A program made the translations under genes and the position numbers. From CAVQKZ01 sp963837325 (lineage in GTDB: Bacteria; Actinomycetota; Actinomycetes; Mycobacteriales; Jatrophihabitantaceae), in contig CAWIMV010000002.1 in assembly GCA_963837325.1 (NCBI GenBank), forward strand, positions 1,302,001 to 1,366,000: a stretch of 64,000 nt of DNA, given 5' to 3'. The notes below the pieces were generated by a model. It saw only the letters and a program-made list of their open reading frames with translations, was not told the DNA's origin and searched no databases. Positions 17,038-26,900 of the stretch are shown here, one piece after another; the first letter of the stretch is position 1; each line of letters starts with the position of its first letter.

Positions 17038-17915
17038 CCCTTCACCGCACCGGTGAACCCTCCGACCAGGCGGCGCTCGGCCAGCACGAAGAAGCCCAGC
17101 GCCGGGACCATGGACAGCGCGGTGAACGCGAGCACGCGAGCGGTGTCCTGAGAGTACTGCGATTGGAACGTGGCCACACCCAACGGCAGGGTGAAGTTGT
17201 GCGGGTCGTTGAACACCAACAACGGCAGCAGGTAGAAGTTCCAGCTGGTGACAAAGGCGAGGATCGACACCGTGGTCAGCGCCGGCATCGACAGCGGCAA
17301 AAGGATGCGCCAGAAGAAGCCCAGCCGGCTCGTGCCGTCGACGACCGCCGCGTCTTCGAGCTCAGTCGGGATCGCACGCATGAACGGTCGCAGAATGACG
17401 ATCGTGATCGGGAGAGAGAACGCGCCCTCCGGAACGGCCACCCCGATCCAGTTCTCGAGCAGCCCCATCTTGCGCAGTTCGAGGTAGAGCGGCAGAGCGG
17501 CGACCGTCAACGGGAACAGCAGCCCGACGGTGAACAGCGTGTACAACGTCTCGCGACCCTTGAACGCGTACCGCGAGAGCGCGAACGCGGCCATCGCACC
17601 GAACCCGACGGCCAGCGCGGTGGCGACGACCGCGACCAGAGCGCTGTTGCCCAAGTAGCGCCAGAAAGTCGACGACGTTGCGATCGCGCGGTAGTTCGTC
17701 CACACCCAAGGGTGGGGCAGGCCGGTCGGCGACGAGTTGATCTGGGCCGAGGTCCGGAAGCCGCCGATGATGACGTACAGGACGGGGACGACGGTGATGG
17801 CGATGAGTACCAGCGCACCGAAGTATGCGAACGGTGTGCCGAGTGCCAGCCTCCGGCGCCGTACCTCGCGCAGGGGGGCCGGATCGGCCGGCGGGGCGTC
17901 CACCATCAGTGACAT
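17034..17915 (-). CDS. Sugar ABC transporter permease (MalG/AraQ type)
   Basis: Inner-membrane permease of a CUT1-type oligosaccharide importer. The 293-residue product has six predicted helices and the EAA loop ELEDAAVVDGTSRLGFFWR that docks to the ATPase. It lies between the partner permease (4-base gap) and the GH43 gene (4-base overlap). No ATPase gene occurs in the locus; in actinobacteria such systems often share the MsiK ATPase encoded elsewhere. Xylo-oligosaccharides are the likely substrate from context. Confidence 0.9.
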   Translation of the reverse strand: MSLMVDAPPADPAPLREVRRRRLALGTPFAYFGALVLIAITVVPVLYVIIGGFRTSAQINSSPTGLPHPWVWTNYRAIATSSTFWRYLGNSALVAVVATALAVGFGAMAAFALSRYAFKGRETLYTLFTVGLLFPLTVAALPLYLELRKMGLLENWIGVAVPEGAFSLPITIVILRPFMRAIPTELEDAAVVDGTSRLGFFWRILLPLSMPALTTVSILAFVTSWNFYLLPLLVFNDPHNFTLPLGVATFQSQYSQDTARVLAFTALSMVPALGFFVLAERRLVGGFTGAVKG

Positions 17916-17919
17916 GTCC

Positions 17920-18912
17920 TCACCCGGCCATCTGGGTCAGGGCGCCCTGGGTGTCGCGGCGCAGGGCGAATCGCTGGTACAGCAGAGCGAACACGAAGCA
18001 GATGATGAACAAGATGACCGTCACCGCGCTGCCGTAGCCGTACTGGTTGACCTGGAACCCCTTGTCGAACATGTAGGTCGCCATCGTCGTCGAGGCGTCG
18101 GCCGGACCGCCCGCGGTCATGATCCAGACCACGTCGAACAGTTGCAGCGCCCCGATCATGGACAGGAAGATCCAGATGCGGATGGTCGGGCCGAGCAACG
18201 GCAGGATGACGTGCCGCGTCGCCTGCCACGGGGTGGTCCCGTCGAGCGCGGCCGCTTCCCGCAACTCCGGCGGGATGCCCTGCAGGCCGGCCAGCAGCAG
18301 GATGATGCCGAAGCCGATGTACTTCCAGGTCAGCACGACGAACAGGGTGTAGAGCACGATGTGCTTGTCGGCCAGCCACAATTGGGTGAAGTGGCCTAGC
18401 CCGACCGATTTCATGATTCGGTCGACGAAGCCGTCCGGTTGCAACACGAGCAGCCAGATGACCGCCGCGATCGCTTCAGACAGGACGTAGGGCGCGAACA
18501 CCACGAGCCGCAGTACGGCCCGGCCGCGCAGCCGCCGGTTGAGCAGCAGGGCGAGTCCGATCCCGAGCGGGATCTGCAGGACCAGCGACAACAGCGCGAT
18601 GATCACGTTGTGCATGATCGCTTGGTGGAAGACCGGGTCCGACAGCGCCCGCTTGTAGTTGTGCAGGCCGATGAAGTCGGTCAGCGGGCCGAAGCCTTCC
18701 CAGCGGTAGAGGCTGTAGTACACGGCGACCACGATCGGCAGCAGCACGAAGCCGATGAAGAGTGCGAGCGCCGGCGTCAGCAGAAACGTCAGCTCGAGCT
18801 TCTTGCGCAGGCTGCCCGGGCGGCGACCGGCCGGCCGCGCGGCTGCGCGGCCGGCCGACGACACCACGTCGGTTGCGGGGGACACGTCCGTGATGTTCTC
18901 CGCCTGAACCAT
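17920..18912 (-). CDS. Sugar ABC transporter permease (MalF/UgpA type)
   Basis: Partner permease, 330 residues, with a basic cytoplasmic N-terminus and six predicted helices beginning LTFLLTPALALFIGFVLLPI. EAA loop: ELREAAALDGTTPWQATRHV. Starts two bases after the binding-protein stop, ends four bases before the second permease, so tightly in operon. Confidence 0.9.
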   Translation of the reverse strand: MVQAENITDVSPATDVVSSAGRAAARPAGRRPGSLRKKLELTFLLTPALALFIGFVLLPIVVAVYYSLYRWEGFGPLTDFIGLHNYKRALSDPVFHQAIMHNVIIALLSLVLQIPLGIGLALLLNRRLRGRAVLRLVVFAPYVLSEAIAAVIWLLVLQPDGFVDRIMKSVGLGHFTQLWLADKHIVLYTLFVVLTWKYIGFGIILLLAGLQGIPPELREAAALDGTTPWQATRHVILPLLGPTIRIWIFLSMIGALQLFDVVWIMTAGGPADASTTMATYMFDKGFQVNQYGYGSAVTVILFIICFVFALLYQRFALRRDTQGALTQMAG

Positions 18913-18914
18913 TG

Positions 18915-20216
18915 CTAGTTCTGAGCCGCCTTGGCGACAGCCCCGGCGATGTCCTTCGGTGAGCCCTGCCCGGCGAAGAAGTTGGCGATCGCGTCGTTGA
19001 GCGCGTTCCCAACCGCAGTCGGCAGGGCCTGGTCGAAGTAGGTCTGCACGAACGGGGAGCTCTGGCTGGCCTGGAGCACCTTCTGCAGGGTCGGATCCTT
19101 CACCACCGAGTTGGCCCCGGAGTTGGCCGGCAGCGACGCGACGGTCTTTGCCACCAGTTCCTTCTGAACGGGGACGCTCGCGATGTACTTGAGGAAGTCG
19201 ACGCAGGCCGCGCCGCCGTCCTTGGTGCAGCTGAAGCCGTCACCGCCGCCGAGCGTGGCGCCGTCTTCGCCCTGACCGCCGTTGACCTTCGGGAAGGCGA
19301 ACCAGCTCAGCTTCGATGCGAAGTTCTTGTCCTTCGCGAGCGGGATCATGGTCGGCAGTTCCCAGTCGCCTTGCAGTTCCATGGCGGCCTTGCCATTGGC
19401 GACCTGCCCGGCCGAGCTACCGGCGCCCTGCTGCGCCGGGGTGCCCAGGAACCCGTTCTGGAACGGCTTGGTGTCGATGAACGCCTTGAGGTCTTCGCCG
19501 GCCTTGACGAAGCACTGGTCATCGGTCTTCTGGTTGTTGATCGCGTTCTTGACCGTGTCGGTCGAGCACTCGCGGATCGCGAAGTACTCCCACCAGAACG
19601 CGTCCGGCCACTTGTCCTTGCTGCCGATAGCGATCGGCGTGATGTTCTTGGCCTTCAGCTTGGTGACGGCCTGGTTGAGTTCGTCGATCGTGGTCGGCGG
19701 CGAAGTGATGCCGGCCTGCTCGAACAGGTCGGTGCGGTACCAGAAGCCGACGGTGTGCAGGTCGTACGGGATGCCGTATTGCTTGCCGTCGGTCTGCCAG
19801 CCCTTGGCGGCATTGCCCAGCTGGCTGATCCAGCCGGAGACCGCGCTGGTCATATCCATGAGCTTGCCCGACTTGACCTGCGTGGCCTGCCCGCCGCTGC
19901 CCCACTGCTGGTAGATGTCGGGCGGGTTGTTGCCCTGCAGTGCGAGCGGGACCTTCGTGCGGAACGCCTCGTTCTGCATCGGGTTGATCTTGAACGACAC
20001 CTTCGGGTGAGCCGCGTGGTAGTCGTCGGCGACCTTCTTCCAGGTTGACAGCGCCGGTTCGGCCGAGCCGTTGTGCCACCACGTGAGGCTGACCGAGCCG
20101 TTGGCCTTCTTGCCCCCGCTGTCGCCGCTACTGCTACAGGCCGCGGTGGCCGTGAGGGCGGCGACGAGCGCTGCGACCAGCCCGGCGACGGCACGACCAT
20201 GTCGGAATACGCGCAT
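18915..20216 (-). CDS. Sugar ABC transporter substrate-binding lipoprotein
   Basis: Family 1 extracellular solute-binding protein, 433 residues. Signal peptide with lipobox ending TATAAC (Cys27 would carry the lipid), then a Ser/Gly-rich linker and the binding fold (SLTWWHNGSAEPALSTWKKV; later NGKAAMELQGDWELP). First gene of the importer operon; its promoter lies at 20282-20310 under the LacI operator. Xylo-oligosaccharide binding is inferred from neighbours. Confidence 0.92.
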   Translation of the reverse strand: MRVFRHGRAVAGLVAALVAALTATAACSSSGDSGGKKANGSVSLTWWHNGSAEPALSTWKKVADDYHAAHPKVSFKINPMQNEAFRTKVPLALQGNNPPDIYQQWGSGGQATQVKSGKLMDMTSAVSGWISQLGNAAKGWQTDGKQYGIPYDLHTVGFWYRTDLFEQAGITSPPTTIDELNQAVTKLKAKNITPIAIGSKDKWPDAFWWEYFAIRECSTDTVKNAINNQKTDDQCFVKAGEDLKAFIDTKPFQNGFLGTPAQQGAGSSAGQVANGKAAMELQGDWELPTMIPLAKDKNFASKLSWFAFPKVNGGQGEDGATLGGGDGFSCTKDGGAACVDFLKYIASVPVQKELVAKTVASLPANSGANSVVKDPTLQKVLQASQSSPFVQTYFDQALPTAVGNALNDAIANFFAGQGSPKDIAGAVAKAAQN

Positions 20217-20281
20217 GCGGTGCTCTCCTGACGTGTTGGCCGAGTGGGGGTGCCCGGCGCGTCCAGCTCTGGATTACGGAG

Positions 20282-20310
20282 AGTTTGCGCGCCCGTATCC
20301 GTGGTGTCAA
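20282..20310 (-). promoter_or_regulatory. Promoter of the xylo-oligosaccharide importer operon
   Basis: On the minus strand, TTGACA (20310-20305), a 17-base spacer and CAAACT (20287-20282) form a good sigma-70-type promoter reading into the binding-protein gene. The -35 box abuts and overlaps the palindromic operator at 20309-20328. Confidence 0.55.
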
Positions 20311-20328
20311 TCGTTGTCGATAACGATT
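20309..20328. promoter_or_regulatory. LacI-family operator palindrome in divergent promoter region
   Basis: AATCGTTGTCGATAACGATT is a 20-bp inverted repeat with only one mismatched pair and a central CG, as expected for LacI-family operators. It lies between the importer operon and the lacI-type gene, overlapping the -35 boxes of both divergent promoters, so one repressor could switch both. Confidence 0.6.
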
Positions 20329-20342
20329 TACAAGGATATTGT
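20314..20342 (+). promoter_or_regulatory. Promoter of the lacI-type gene, likely leaderless transcript
   Basis: TTGTCG (20314-20319), 17-base spacer, TATTGT (20337-20342). The GTG start codon of the regulator begins six bases after the -10 box, so transcription would start at about the first codon and the mRNA would be leaderless. The -35 box is inside the operator, implying autoregulation. Confidence 0.5.
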
Positions 20343-20348
20343 CGCCAC

Positions 20349-21365
20349 GTGCATTCGACCTCCCGTGTCACCATCCGCGATGTCGCCGCCAGTGCGGGCG
20401 TCTCGGTGGCCACGGTGTCCAAGGTGCTCAACGAGCGCTACGGGGTCGCCGCCGACACGTACGCGCGGGTGCGCGCGGTGATCGAGGAACTCGGCTACGA
20501 GGCCAGCCTGGTTGCCCAGAGCCTGCGCAATCACCGCACCAACGTGATCGGGGTGCTGGTCGCCGACCTGGAGCCGTTCAGCACCGAACTGCTCAAAGGC
20601 GTGGCCGACACGATCCGGGCGACGGGCTTCGAGCTCGTCGTGTATTCGGCCGGCGGGCGCACCGGTGATCACGTGGGCTGGGAGCGCCGCTACCTGTCGC
20701 GGCTGAGCGGCACCCTGATCGACGGCGCGATTCTGGTGACGCCCACCGTCCTGGACGTCAACTACGGTTCCCCCGTAGTCGCCGTCGACCCGCACACCGG
20801 GCAGTCCGCGATGGCCACCATCGATTCGGACAACCTGCGGGGCGCCCAGCTGGCGACCGAGCACCTGCTCGCGCTCGGGCACCGCCGGATCGCGATGCTC
20901 ACCGGCCGCCCTGATCTGCAGTCGGCCCAGCTGCGCGAGCAGGGCTACCGACAGGCGATGGCCGCAGCCGGAGTGCCCGTCGACGAGCAACTCGTCCAGA
21001 TCGGCGCGTACGACCCGGCCATCTCAGCCGAACCGGCCCGGGCGCTGCTGGCCTCCGCGGCCCGGCCGACGGCCATCTTCGCCGGTAACGACGTCTCCGC
21101 GATCACTACGATCGAGGTGGCCGGCGAGCTCGGGTTGCGGGTGCCCGAAGACCTTTCAGTCGTCGGCTTCGACAACATCCCGGAGTCCGCGCTGGCCATT
21201 CCGCCGCTGACCACCGTGAACCAGCCGATCCGCAAGATGGGCCAGCGCGCGGTTGAGGTATTGATCGAGCTGATTCGCGGTGTACCGAGCGAGCCGACGC
21301 ACATCACGCTGGAAACCAATCTCGTCGTGCGTCAGTCCACCCGCGCGATGCATGACCTGAACTGA
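20349..21365 (+). CDS. LacI-family transcriptional regulator of the xylan locus
   Basis: 338-residue repressor with an N-terminal helix-turn-helix (VTIRDVAASAGVSVATVSKVLNERYGVA) and hinge helix (LVAQSLRNHRTNVIGVLV), then a periplasmic-binding-protein-like sensor domain ending VGFDNIPESALAIPPLTTV. The GTG at 20349 places the HTH at residue 7, as usual. Downstream GH3 gene starts 19 bases after its stop, so it is probably co-transcribed with it. Likely responds to xylose or xylo-oligosaccharides and binds the palindrome at 20309. Confidence 0.9.
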   Translation: MHSTSRVTIRDVAASAGVSVATVSKVLNERYGVAADTYARVRAVIEELGYEASLVAQSLRNHRTNVIGVLVADLEPFSTELLKGVADTIRATGFELVVYSAGGRTGDHVGWERRYLSRLSGTLIDGAILVTPTVLDVNYGSPVVAVDPHTGQSAMATIDSDNLRGAQLATEHLLALGHRRIAMLTGRPDLQSAQLREQGYRQAMAAAGVPVDEQLVQIGAYDPAISAEPARALLASAARPTAIFAGNDVSAITTIEVAGELGLRVPEDLSVVGFDNIPESALAIPPLTTVNQPIRKMGQRAVEVLIELIRGVPSEPTHITLETNLVVRQSTRAMHDLN

Positions 21366-21384
21366 CGACGAACGGATCACTTTG

Positions 21385-23715
21385 GTGACACTCCACGGCA
21401 ACGCCCCTGCAGAACTCTGGCGCAACGCCGCCGCCACGCCGGCGGAGCGAGTGCGAGACCTGATTGCCCGCATGAACACCCGGGAGAAGCTCGCGCAGCT
21501 CTACGGAGTGTGGGTCGGCATCCAAACGGTCGGTGGCGACGTCGCGCCCTACCAGCATGAGTTTGCCGAGATCGATGTCGACTGGGACACCCTGATCAGC
21601 CACGGCATCGGGCAGCTGACCCGGCCCTTCGGCACCGCGCCGGTGGACCCGGCGATCGGTGCGCGCGGCGTCGCGCGCAGCCAACGGCAGATCATCGCGG
21701 CCGGCCGGTTCGGCATTCCGGCGATGGTGCACGAGGAGTGCCTGACCGGTCTCGCGGCGTGGCAAGCCCCCATCTACCCGGGGCCGCTGGCGTGGGGGGC
21801 CAGCTTCGACCCAGACCTGGTGCAACGGATGGCCGCGCAGATCGGCACCACGATGCACCGGCTCGGCGTACACCAAGGCCTGGCACCGGTGTTGGACGTC
21901 GTGCGGGACCTGCGCTGGGGCCGGGTCGAGGAAACGATCGGCGAGGATCCGTACCTCGTCGGGACGATCGGCAGCGCCTACGTGCGCGGCCTGGAATCGG
22001 CCGGGATCGTCTCGACCCTCAAGCACTTCGTCGGCTACTCCGCGTCCCGGGCCGGCCGCAACCTGGCTCCGGTGTCGGCGGGAGCACGCGAACTGGCTGA
22101 TGTCATGCTGCCGCCGTTCGAGATGGCGCTGCGCGCTGGTGCCCGCTCGGTGATGAACTCCTACACCGACATTGACGGCGTGCCGGTCGCGGCCGATGCA
22201 GCGTTGTTGACCGATCTGCTTCGCGGCACGTACGGGTTCACCGGCACCGTCGTGTCCGACTACTTCGCCGTGCCGTTCCTGCAGGCACTGCACGGCGTTG
22301 CCGGTTCGCCCGGCGACGCGGCCGGGCAGGCGCTGGGCGCCGGAATCGACATGGAACTGCCGACCATGAACTGTTTCGGCGACCCGCTCGAGGAAGCCGT
22401 CGAGTCCGGTGCCGTAGCTGTCGCGCTGGTGAACCGCGCGCTCGAGCGGGTGTTGCTGCAGAAGTGCGAGTTGGGTCTGCTCGACGCCGACTGGTCACCC
22501 GATCCGCCCGCCCTGGCCGAGCATCGCGAGTGCCTCGAGATCGACAACGCCGAGACCCGCGCCCTTGCCCGAGAACTCGCGCAGCGCTCCACGGTCCTGC
22601 TGCGAAACACCGGCATCTTGCCGCTCGCGGTCGGACAACGGATCGCCGTGGTCGGTCCCCGTGCCGACAGCGCCGAGGCCATGTTGGGCTGCTACTCGTT
22701 CCCGATGCACGTCGGCGTCCGGCATCCCGAGGTGCCGGCCGGCGTCGAGATTCCGACCGTGCTCGAGGCGATGCGGGCCGTAGGCGAATACGACATCGAC
22801 TACGCCGAAGGCTGTCCGGTTACCGGAGGCACGGATGCCGGCATCGCCGACGCGGCGCGCCTGGCTGCCGACGCCGACGTCTGCATCGCCGTGCTCGGCG
22901 ACCGAGCCGGGCTGTTCGGAGGCGGGACCTCGGGCGAAGGCTGCGACGCTGCCGACCTGCGCCTGCCCGGCCGGCAGGAGGAACTGCTCGAGGCCGTGCT
23001 CGGCACCGGCACGCCGGTCGTCCTCGTCCTGATGGTGGGGCGGCCCTACGAGATCTCCAATCAGGCCGAACGCCTCGCCGCGGCCGCGTGCGCGTTCTTC
23101 CCCGGCGAAGAGGGAGCCGGCGCGATCGCCGACGTCCTGAGTGGACGGGTCAATCCGAGCGGCCGGCTGCCGATCAGCTTCCCGGCCGCCGGTGGCGCGC
23201 AGCCGGCGACCTACCTGGCCTCGAAGCTCGGCCAGCGCAGCAAGGTCAGCAGCGTCGACCCCACGGCGCTGTATCCCTTCGGCCACGGGCTGTCGTACGC
23301 CCCGGCAACCTGGGTCGACGTCACGAGGCGATCCGATGACTGGCCCACCGACGGCTCGTGCGAGCTGGCCGTGACCTTGCGCAATGACGCCGACATCGAC
23401 ACGACCGAAGTCGTCCAGGTCTATCTGCACGACCCGGTGGCTGACGTCGTCCGCCCGGACCAGCAGCTGGTGGCCGCGGTCGTCGTGCCGCTCGCGGCCG
23501 GTCAAACGTGCACCGCGCTGATCGAGCTCGACGCCGACCTAACCTCGTACACCGGCCGCGCGGGCCGGCGCCAGGTCGAGCCCGGGGAGGTGACACTCAG
23601 AGTCGGCGCATCGAGCAGCGATATCCGCGCCTCGCTGCAATTCACGCTGACCGGCCCGTTGCGGGAGGTCGGCGTCAACCGGGAACTGCACCCCACAATC
23701 ACGTTGCTGCCTTAG
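21385..23715 (+). CDS. Glycoside hydrolase family 3 beta-xylosidase/glucosidase
   Basis: Retaining exo-glycosidase, 776 residues, without a signal peptide and therefore likely cytoplasmic. Domains: TIM barrel (about 20-320) with substrate-binding KHFVGYSASRAGRN and nucleophile Asp292 in GTVVSDYFAV; alpha/beta sandwich (about 385-580) with GGGTSGEGCDAADLRLPGRQ; C-terminal fibronectin III-like domain (about 650-750). A TTG at 21382 precedes the chosen GTG by one codon. Xylosidase rather than glucosidase is inferred from neighbours. Confidence 0.9.
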   Translation: MTLHGNAPAELWRNAAATPAERVRDLIARMNTREKLAQLYGVWVGIQTVGGDVAPYQHEFAEIDVDWDTLISHGIGQLTRPFGTAPVDPAIGARGVARSQRQIIAAGRFGIPAMVHEECLTGLAAWQAPIYPGPLAWGASFDPDLVQRMAAQIGTTMHRLGVHQGLAPVLDVVRDLRWGRVEETIGEDPYLVGTIGSAYVRGLESAGIVSTLKHFVGYSASRAGRNLAPVSAGARELADVMLPPFEMALRAGARSVMNSYTDIDGVPVAADAALLTDLLRGTYGFTGTVVSDYFAVPFLQALHGVAGSPGDAAGQALGAGIDMELPTMNCFGDPLEEAVESGAVAVALVNRALERVLLQKCELGLLDADWSPDPPALAEHRECLEIDNAETRALARELAQRSTVLLRNTGILPLAVGQRIAVVGPRADSAEAMLGCYSFPMHVGVRHPEVPAGVEIPTVLEAMRAVGEYDIDYAEGCPVTGGTDAGIADAARLAADADVCIAVLGDRAGLFGGGTSGEGCDAADLRLPGRQEELLEAVLGTGTPVVLVLMVGRPYEISNQAERLAAAACAFFPGEEGAGAIADVLSGRVNPSGRLPISFPAAGGAQPATYLASKLGQRSKVSSVDPTALYPFGHGLSYAPATWVDVTRRSDDWPTDGSCELAVTLRNDADIDTTEVVQVYLHDPVADVVRPDQQLVAAVVVPLAAGQTCTALIELDADLTSYTGRAGRRQVEPGEVTLRVGASSSDIRASLQFTLTGPLREVGVNRELHPTITLLP

Positions 23716-23767
23716 CGACAAAGGCGCAGCCGGGGCGGCGCATTCTCGGGTCGGCGCGTGTTCGCTT

Positions 23768-23779
23768 CGAAATGTTTCG
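23768..23779. promoter_or_regulatory. Inverted repeat CGAAATGTTTCG upstream of GH115
   Basis: CGAAA and TTTCG arms separated by two bases, 182 bases before the GH115 start. It matches the CGAAA/TTTCG type of operator described upstream of actinobacterial xylanase genes. A second, differently spaced copy lies at 23912. Confidence 0.4.
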
Positions 23780-23858
23780 GAACTTCGCTGGATTGCCTCA
23801 GGGTCCCCGCGACGACAGCTTCCCCACTAATGTGCCTACCATTCACCGATGTCCGGTA

Positions 23859-23888
23859 TTGACGAATCCGGCAAAGGCTACTTATGGT
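23859..23888 (+). promoter_or_regulatory. Promoter of the secreted xylanolytic operon
   Basis: TTGACG (23859-23864), 18-base spacer, TATGGT (23883-23888): close to the vegetative consensus and placed 61 bases before the GH115 ATG. The downstream inverted repeat at 23912 would lie just inside the transcribed region, a position where a bound repressor blocks polymerase. Confidence 0.5.
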
Positions 23889-23908
23889 CCAGCTAGTCAA
23901 ATTATGTG

Positions 23909-23924
23909 TTTCGAAATAGTTTCG
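23909..23924. promoter_or_regulatory. Operator-like repeat TTTCGAAATAGTTTCG before GH115
   Basis: Contains the perfect 8-bp palindrome TTTCGAAA and the inverted pair CGAAA/TTTCG with a 3-base spacer, 25 bases before the GH115 start codon. Likely binding site for one of the two LacI-family regulators; which one is unknown. Confidence 0.45.
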
Positions 23925-23949
23925 ACGATTGTCAACCGGGAGATCCCAG

Positions 23950-26900
23950 ATGGCCTTACTCGCGAGCAGCTGGCGGCCCGCGCGAACCTCGTCCTGGCGG
24001 CGCACATCCCGAATGCTCCTCGCTGGGCTCGCCGCGGCACTGGCGTTCGCGCCCGCCGTCACCCCGGCCGGTGCGGCCCCGCCCGAGCACAGCCCTGGCC
24101 GCGTCGTCAGCCCGGCCGCCAACTACATCACCAGCCACTTCTGGCCGGGACTGTTCGCGCTCGCTGCGGGTGGGCGGGCGGCGCCGATCGTCGTCAATAG
24201 CGCTGACTATCCCGGTGTGGTGCGCGTGGTTGGCGACCTGAGCACTGACATCAAGTCCGTCACCGGGGTTGCGCCGGCGGTCGCCCGCGACGCCGTCCCG
24301 CCCGCTCGCGATGTCGTCATCGTCGGGACCGTGGGTCACAGCGCGCTCGTCGACGCGATGGTCGCCAATCACCGCCTCGATGTCTCCTCGATCAAGGGCA
24401 AGTGGGAGACCTCGATCGAGCAGGTCGTGGCCAATCCGCTGCCCGGCGTGCGGCGCGCGTTCGTCATCGCCGGCTCGGACCAGCGCGGCACCATCTACGG
24501 TGCGTACGACGTCTCCAAGCGAATCGGCGTCTCGCCGTGGACATGGTGGGACGACGTCACGCCTACGCACCGCGACGTGCTGTACGTGCTGCCCGGACGA
24601 CACACGCAGGGCACCCCGGCAGTCAAGTACCGCGGCTTCTTCATCAACGACGAGAACCCGGCCACCGGCGAGTGGGCGCCCGGCATGTTCGGGCCTGGTC
24701 TGGCACCGGGCTACCCCGGCGGGTTGAACCACAATTACTACGCCAAGGTCTTCGACGTCGCCCTCCGGTTGAAGGCGAACTACGTCTGGCCGGCGGTGTG
24801 GGGCCGGGCGTTCGAGGAGGACGATCCGCAGAACCAGGCCACCGCAACGGCGTACGGAATCGTGATGGGCACCTCGCACGAGGCGCCGATGATGCGCGGC
24901 ATCGAAGAGTGGAACCGCCACGTCACGCCGGCGGTACGCGACAGCAACGGCAACATCGTCACGCCCGGCCACGATCCATATGGCGGCACCGGCGAGTGGA
25001 GCTTCCGCTACAACTCCGCCGCGCTGAAGAAGTACTGGACCCAGGGCATCCAGCGAATGGTCGACGAGAAGGCCGAAGGCGTCGTCACACTCGGCATGCG
25101 TGGTCCTGGCGACGTCGGTCTGTCCGACGGCCCTGGCATAGACCTGATGAAGAGCATCATCGCCGCGCAACGCCAGATCATCGGTGATGTCACCAAGAAG
25201 GACCCGAGCGCGGTCCCGCAGGTCTGGACCCTCTACAAGGAGGTCCTGCGGTACTGGAACGAAGGCCTGCGCCCACCCGACGACGTGACGGTGGTCTTCA
25301 CCGACGACAACTGGGGCAACATCCGGCAACTGCCCGACCAGAGCCTGCCCAAGCGCAGCGGCGGATACGGGCTGTACTACCACTTCGACTACGTCGGCGG
25401 TGGCCGCAACTACAAGTGGGTCGACACCGCGTCCCTGCAGAACACCTGGGACGAGCTGCACCAGGCCTACACCTACGGCGACTCCCGGCTGTGGATGGCC
25501 AACGTCGGTGACCTGAAGAACGAAGAGGAACCGCTGCAGTTCTCGCTCGACTACGCGTGGAACCCCAGCGCATTGCCGCTGTCCAAGATCGGCGCGTGGG
25601 AGCGGCAGTACGCGGCGGAGAACTTCGGGTCCGCGACGTCCGCGCAGGTTGCCGACGTGCTTAACACCTACGGGCAGTTGCAGTCGCGGCGTAAGCCCGA
25701 ACTGCTCAACCGCAAGATCGCGCTTGACCCCACGAAGGATCTGGCCACCGACTCGTCGGCCGTCGTTTACGACGACCAGGCCACGCCGTTCAGCCTGAGC
25801 GACTACCGGGAACTCGACCGGGCCACCGCCGACTGGCAGCGTCTCGCCGCAAAGGCCGAAGCCATCGCCCGTCGACTACCTGCGGCCAAGCAGGACGCGT
25901 ACTACGAACTCGTGCTCTACGAAGTGAAGGCGACTGCCAACCTCTACGCGTTCCGCGACGCCGAGTTCACCAACATCCTCTACGCCAAGCAAGGCCGGGC
26001 GCTCACCAATGACCTGGCGGCCGCGGCCGAGGCCCGCTTCGCAGCCGACCAGGCCATGAACGACTACTACAACAACGTGCTCGCGGGTGGGAAGTGGCAC
26101 GGCTTCCAGACCCAGCCGCACATCGACTATGGCGACGTGGCTCGCTACGGACCTGACGCGCCGTGGCAGCAACCGCAGCTGAACAACGTAGCCATCCCTG
26201 ACGTGATCTTTCCGGCGGTGCAACGGATCGCGTTGCCGACCGCAGCGGACATGGGCGTCGCGATCGATGGTTCGGACCAGTGGTGGCCGCAGTCGCAGAG
26301 CGCGGCCGTGCTGCCGACGTTCAGCCCGTACCAGTCGCAGCCCTCGCAGTACATCGACGTGTTCAATCGCGGCGCGAGCCCGTTCCAGTACACGATCACC
26401 AGCCCGGCGCGCTGGCTGCACGTAACACCGAGCCACGGCACCGTGCACAAGCAGGTGCGGGCGACCGTACGGGTCGACTGGTGGCACGCCCCGAAGGGGA
26501 CGACGACGGTGCCGCTCACGGTCACTGGCGCCAACGGCCGGCAGGTCGTGGTCAAAGCGGTGGTGCAGAACCCCGCGGTGAGTCCGCGCAACATCCACGG
26601 ATTCGTGGAGGCCAACGGCTACGTCTCGATGGACGCCGCGCACTACACGAACGCGGTCAACAGCAACGGCGTGACCTGGACCCGCATCCCCGACATCGGC
26701 CGCACCGGCGACGGCATGGAGCCATTCCCGGTGACTGCCGCGATCCAGACACCAGGCGCCGGCAGCCCGCACCTGGACTACCGGATCACCACCTTCTCCG
26801 GTGGGCCGGTCACCGTGTGGGCCTACCTGTCGCCGCGCAACGACGTGCTGGCGCACGGCGGCCTGCGGTACGCCCTCTCCATCGACGGCGAGACACCCAA

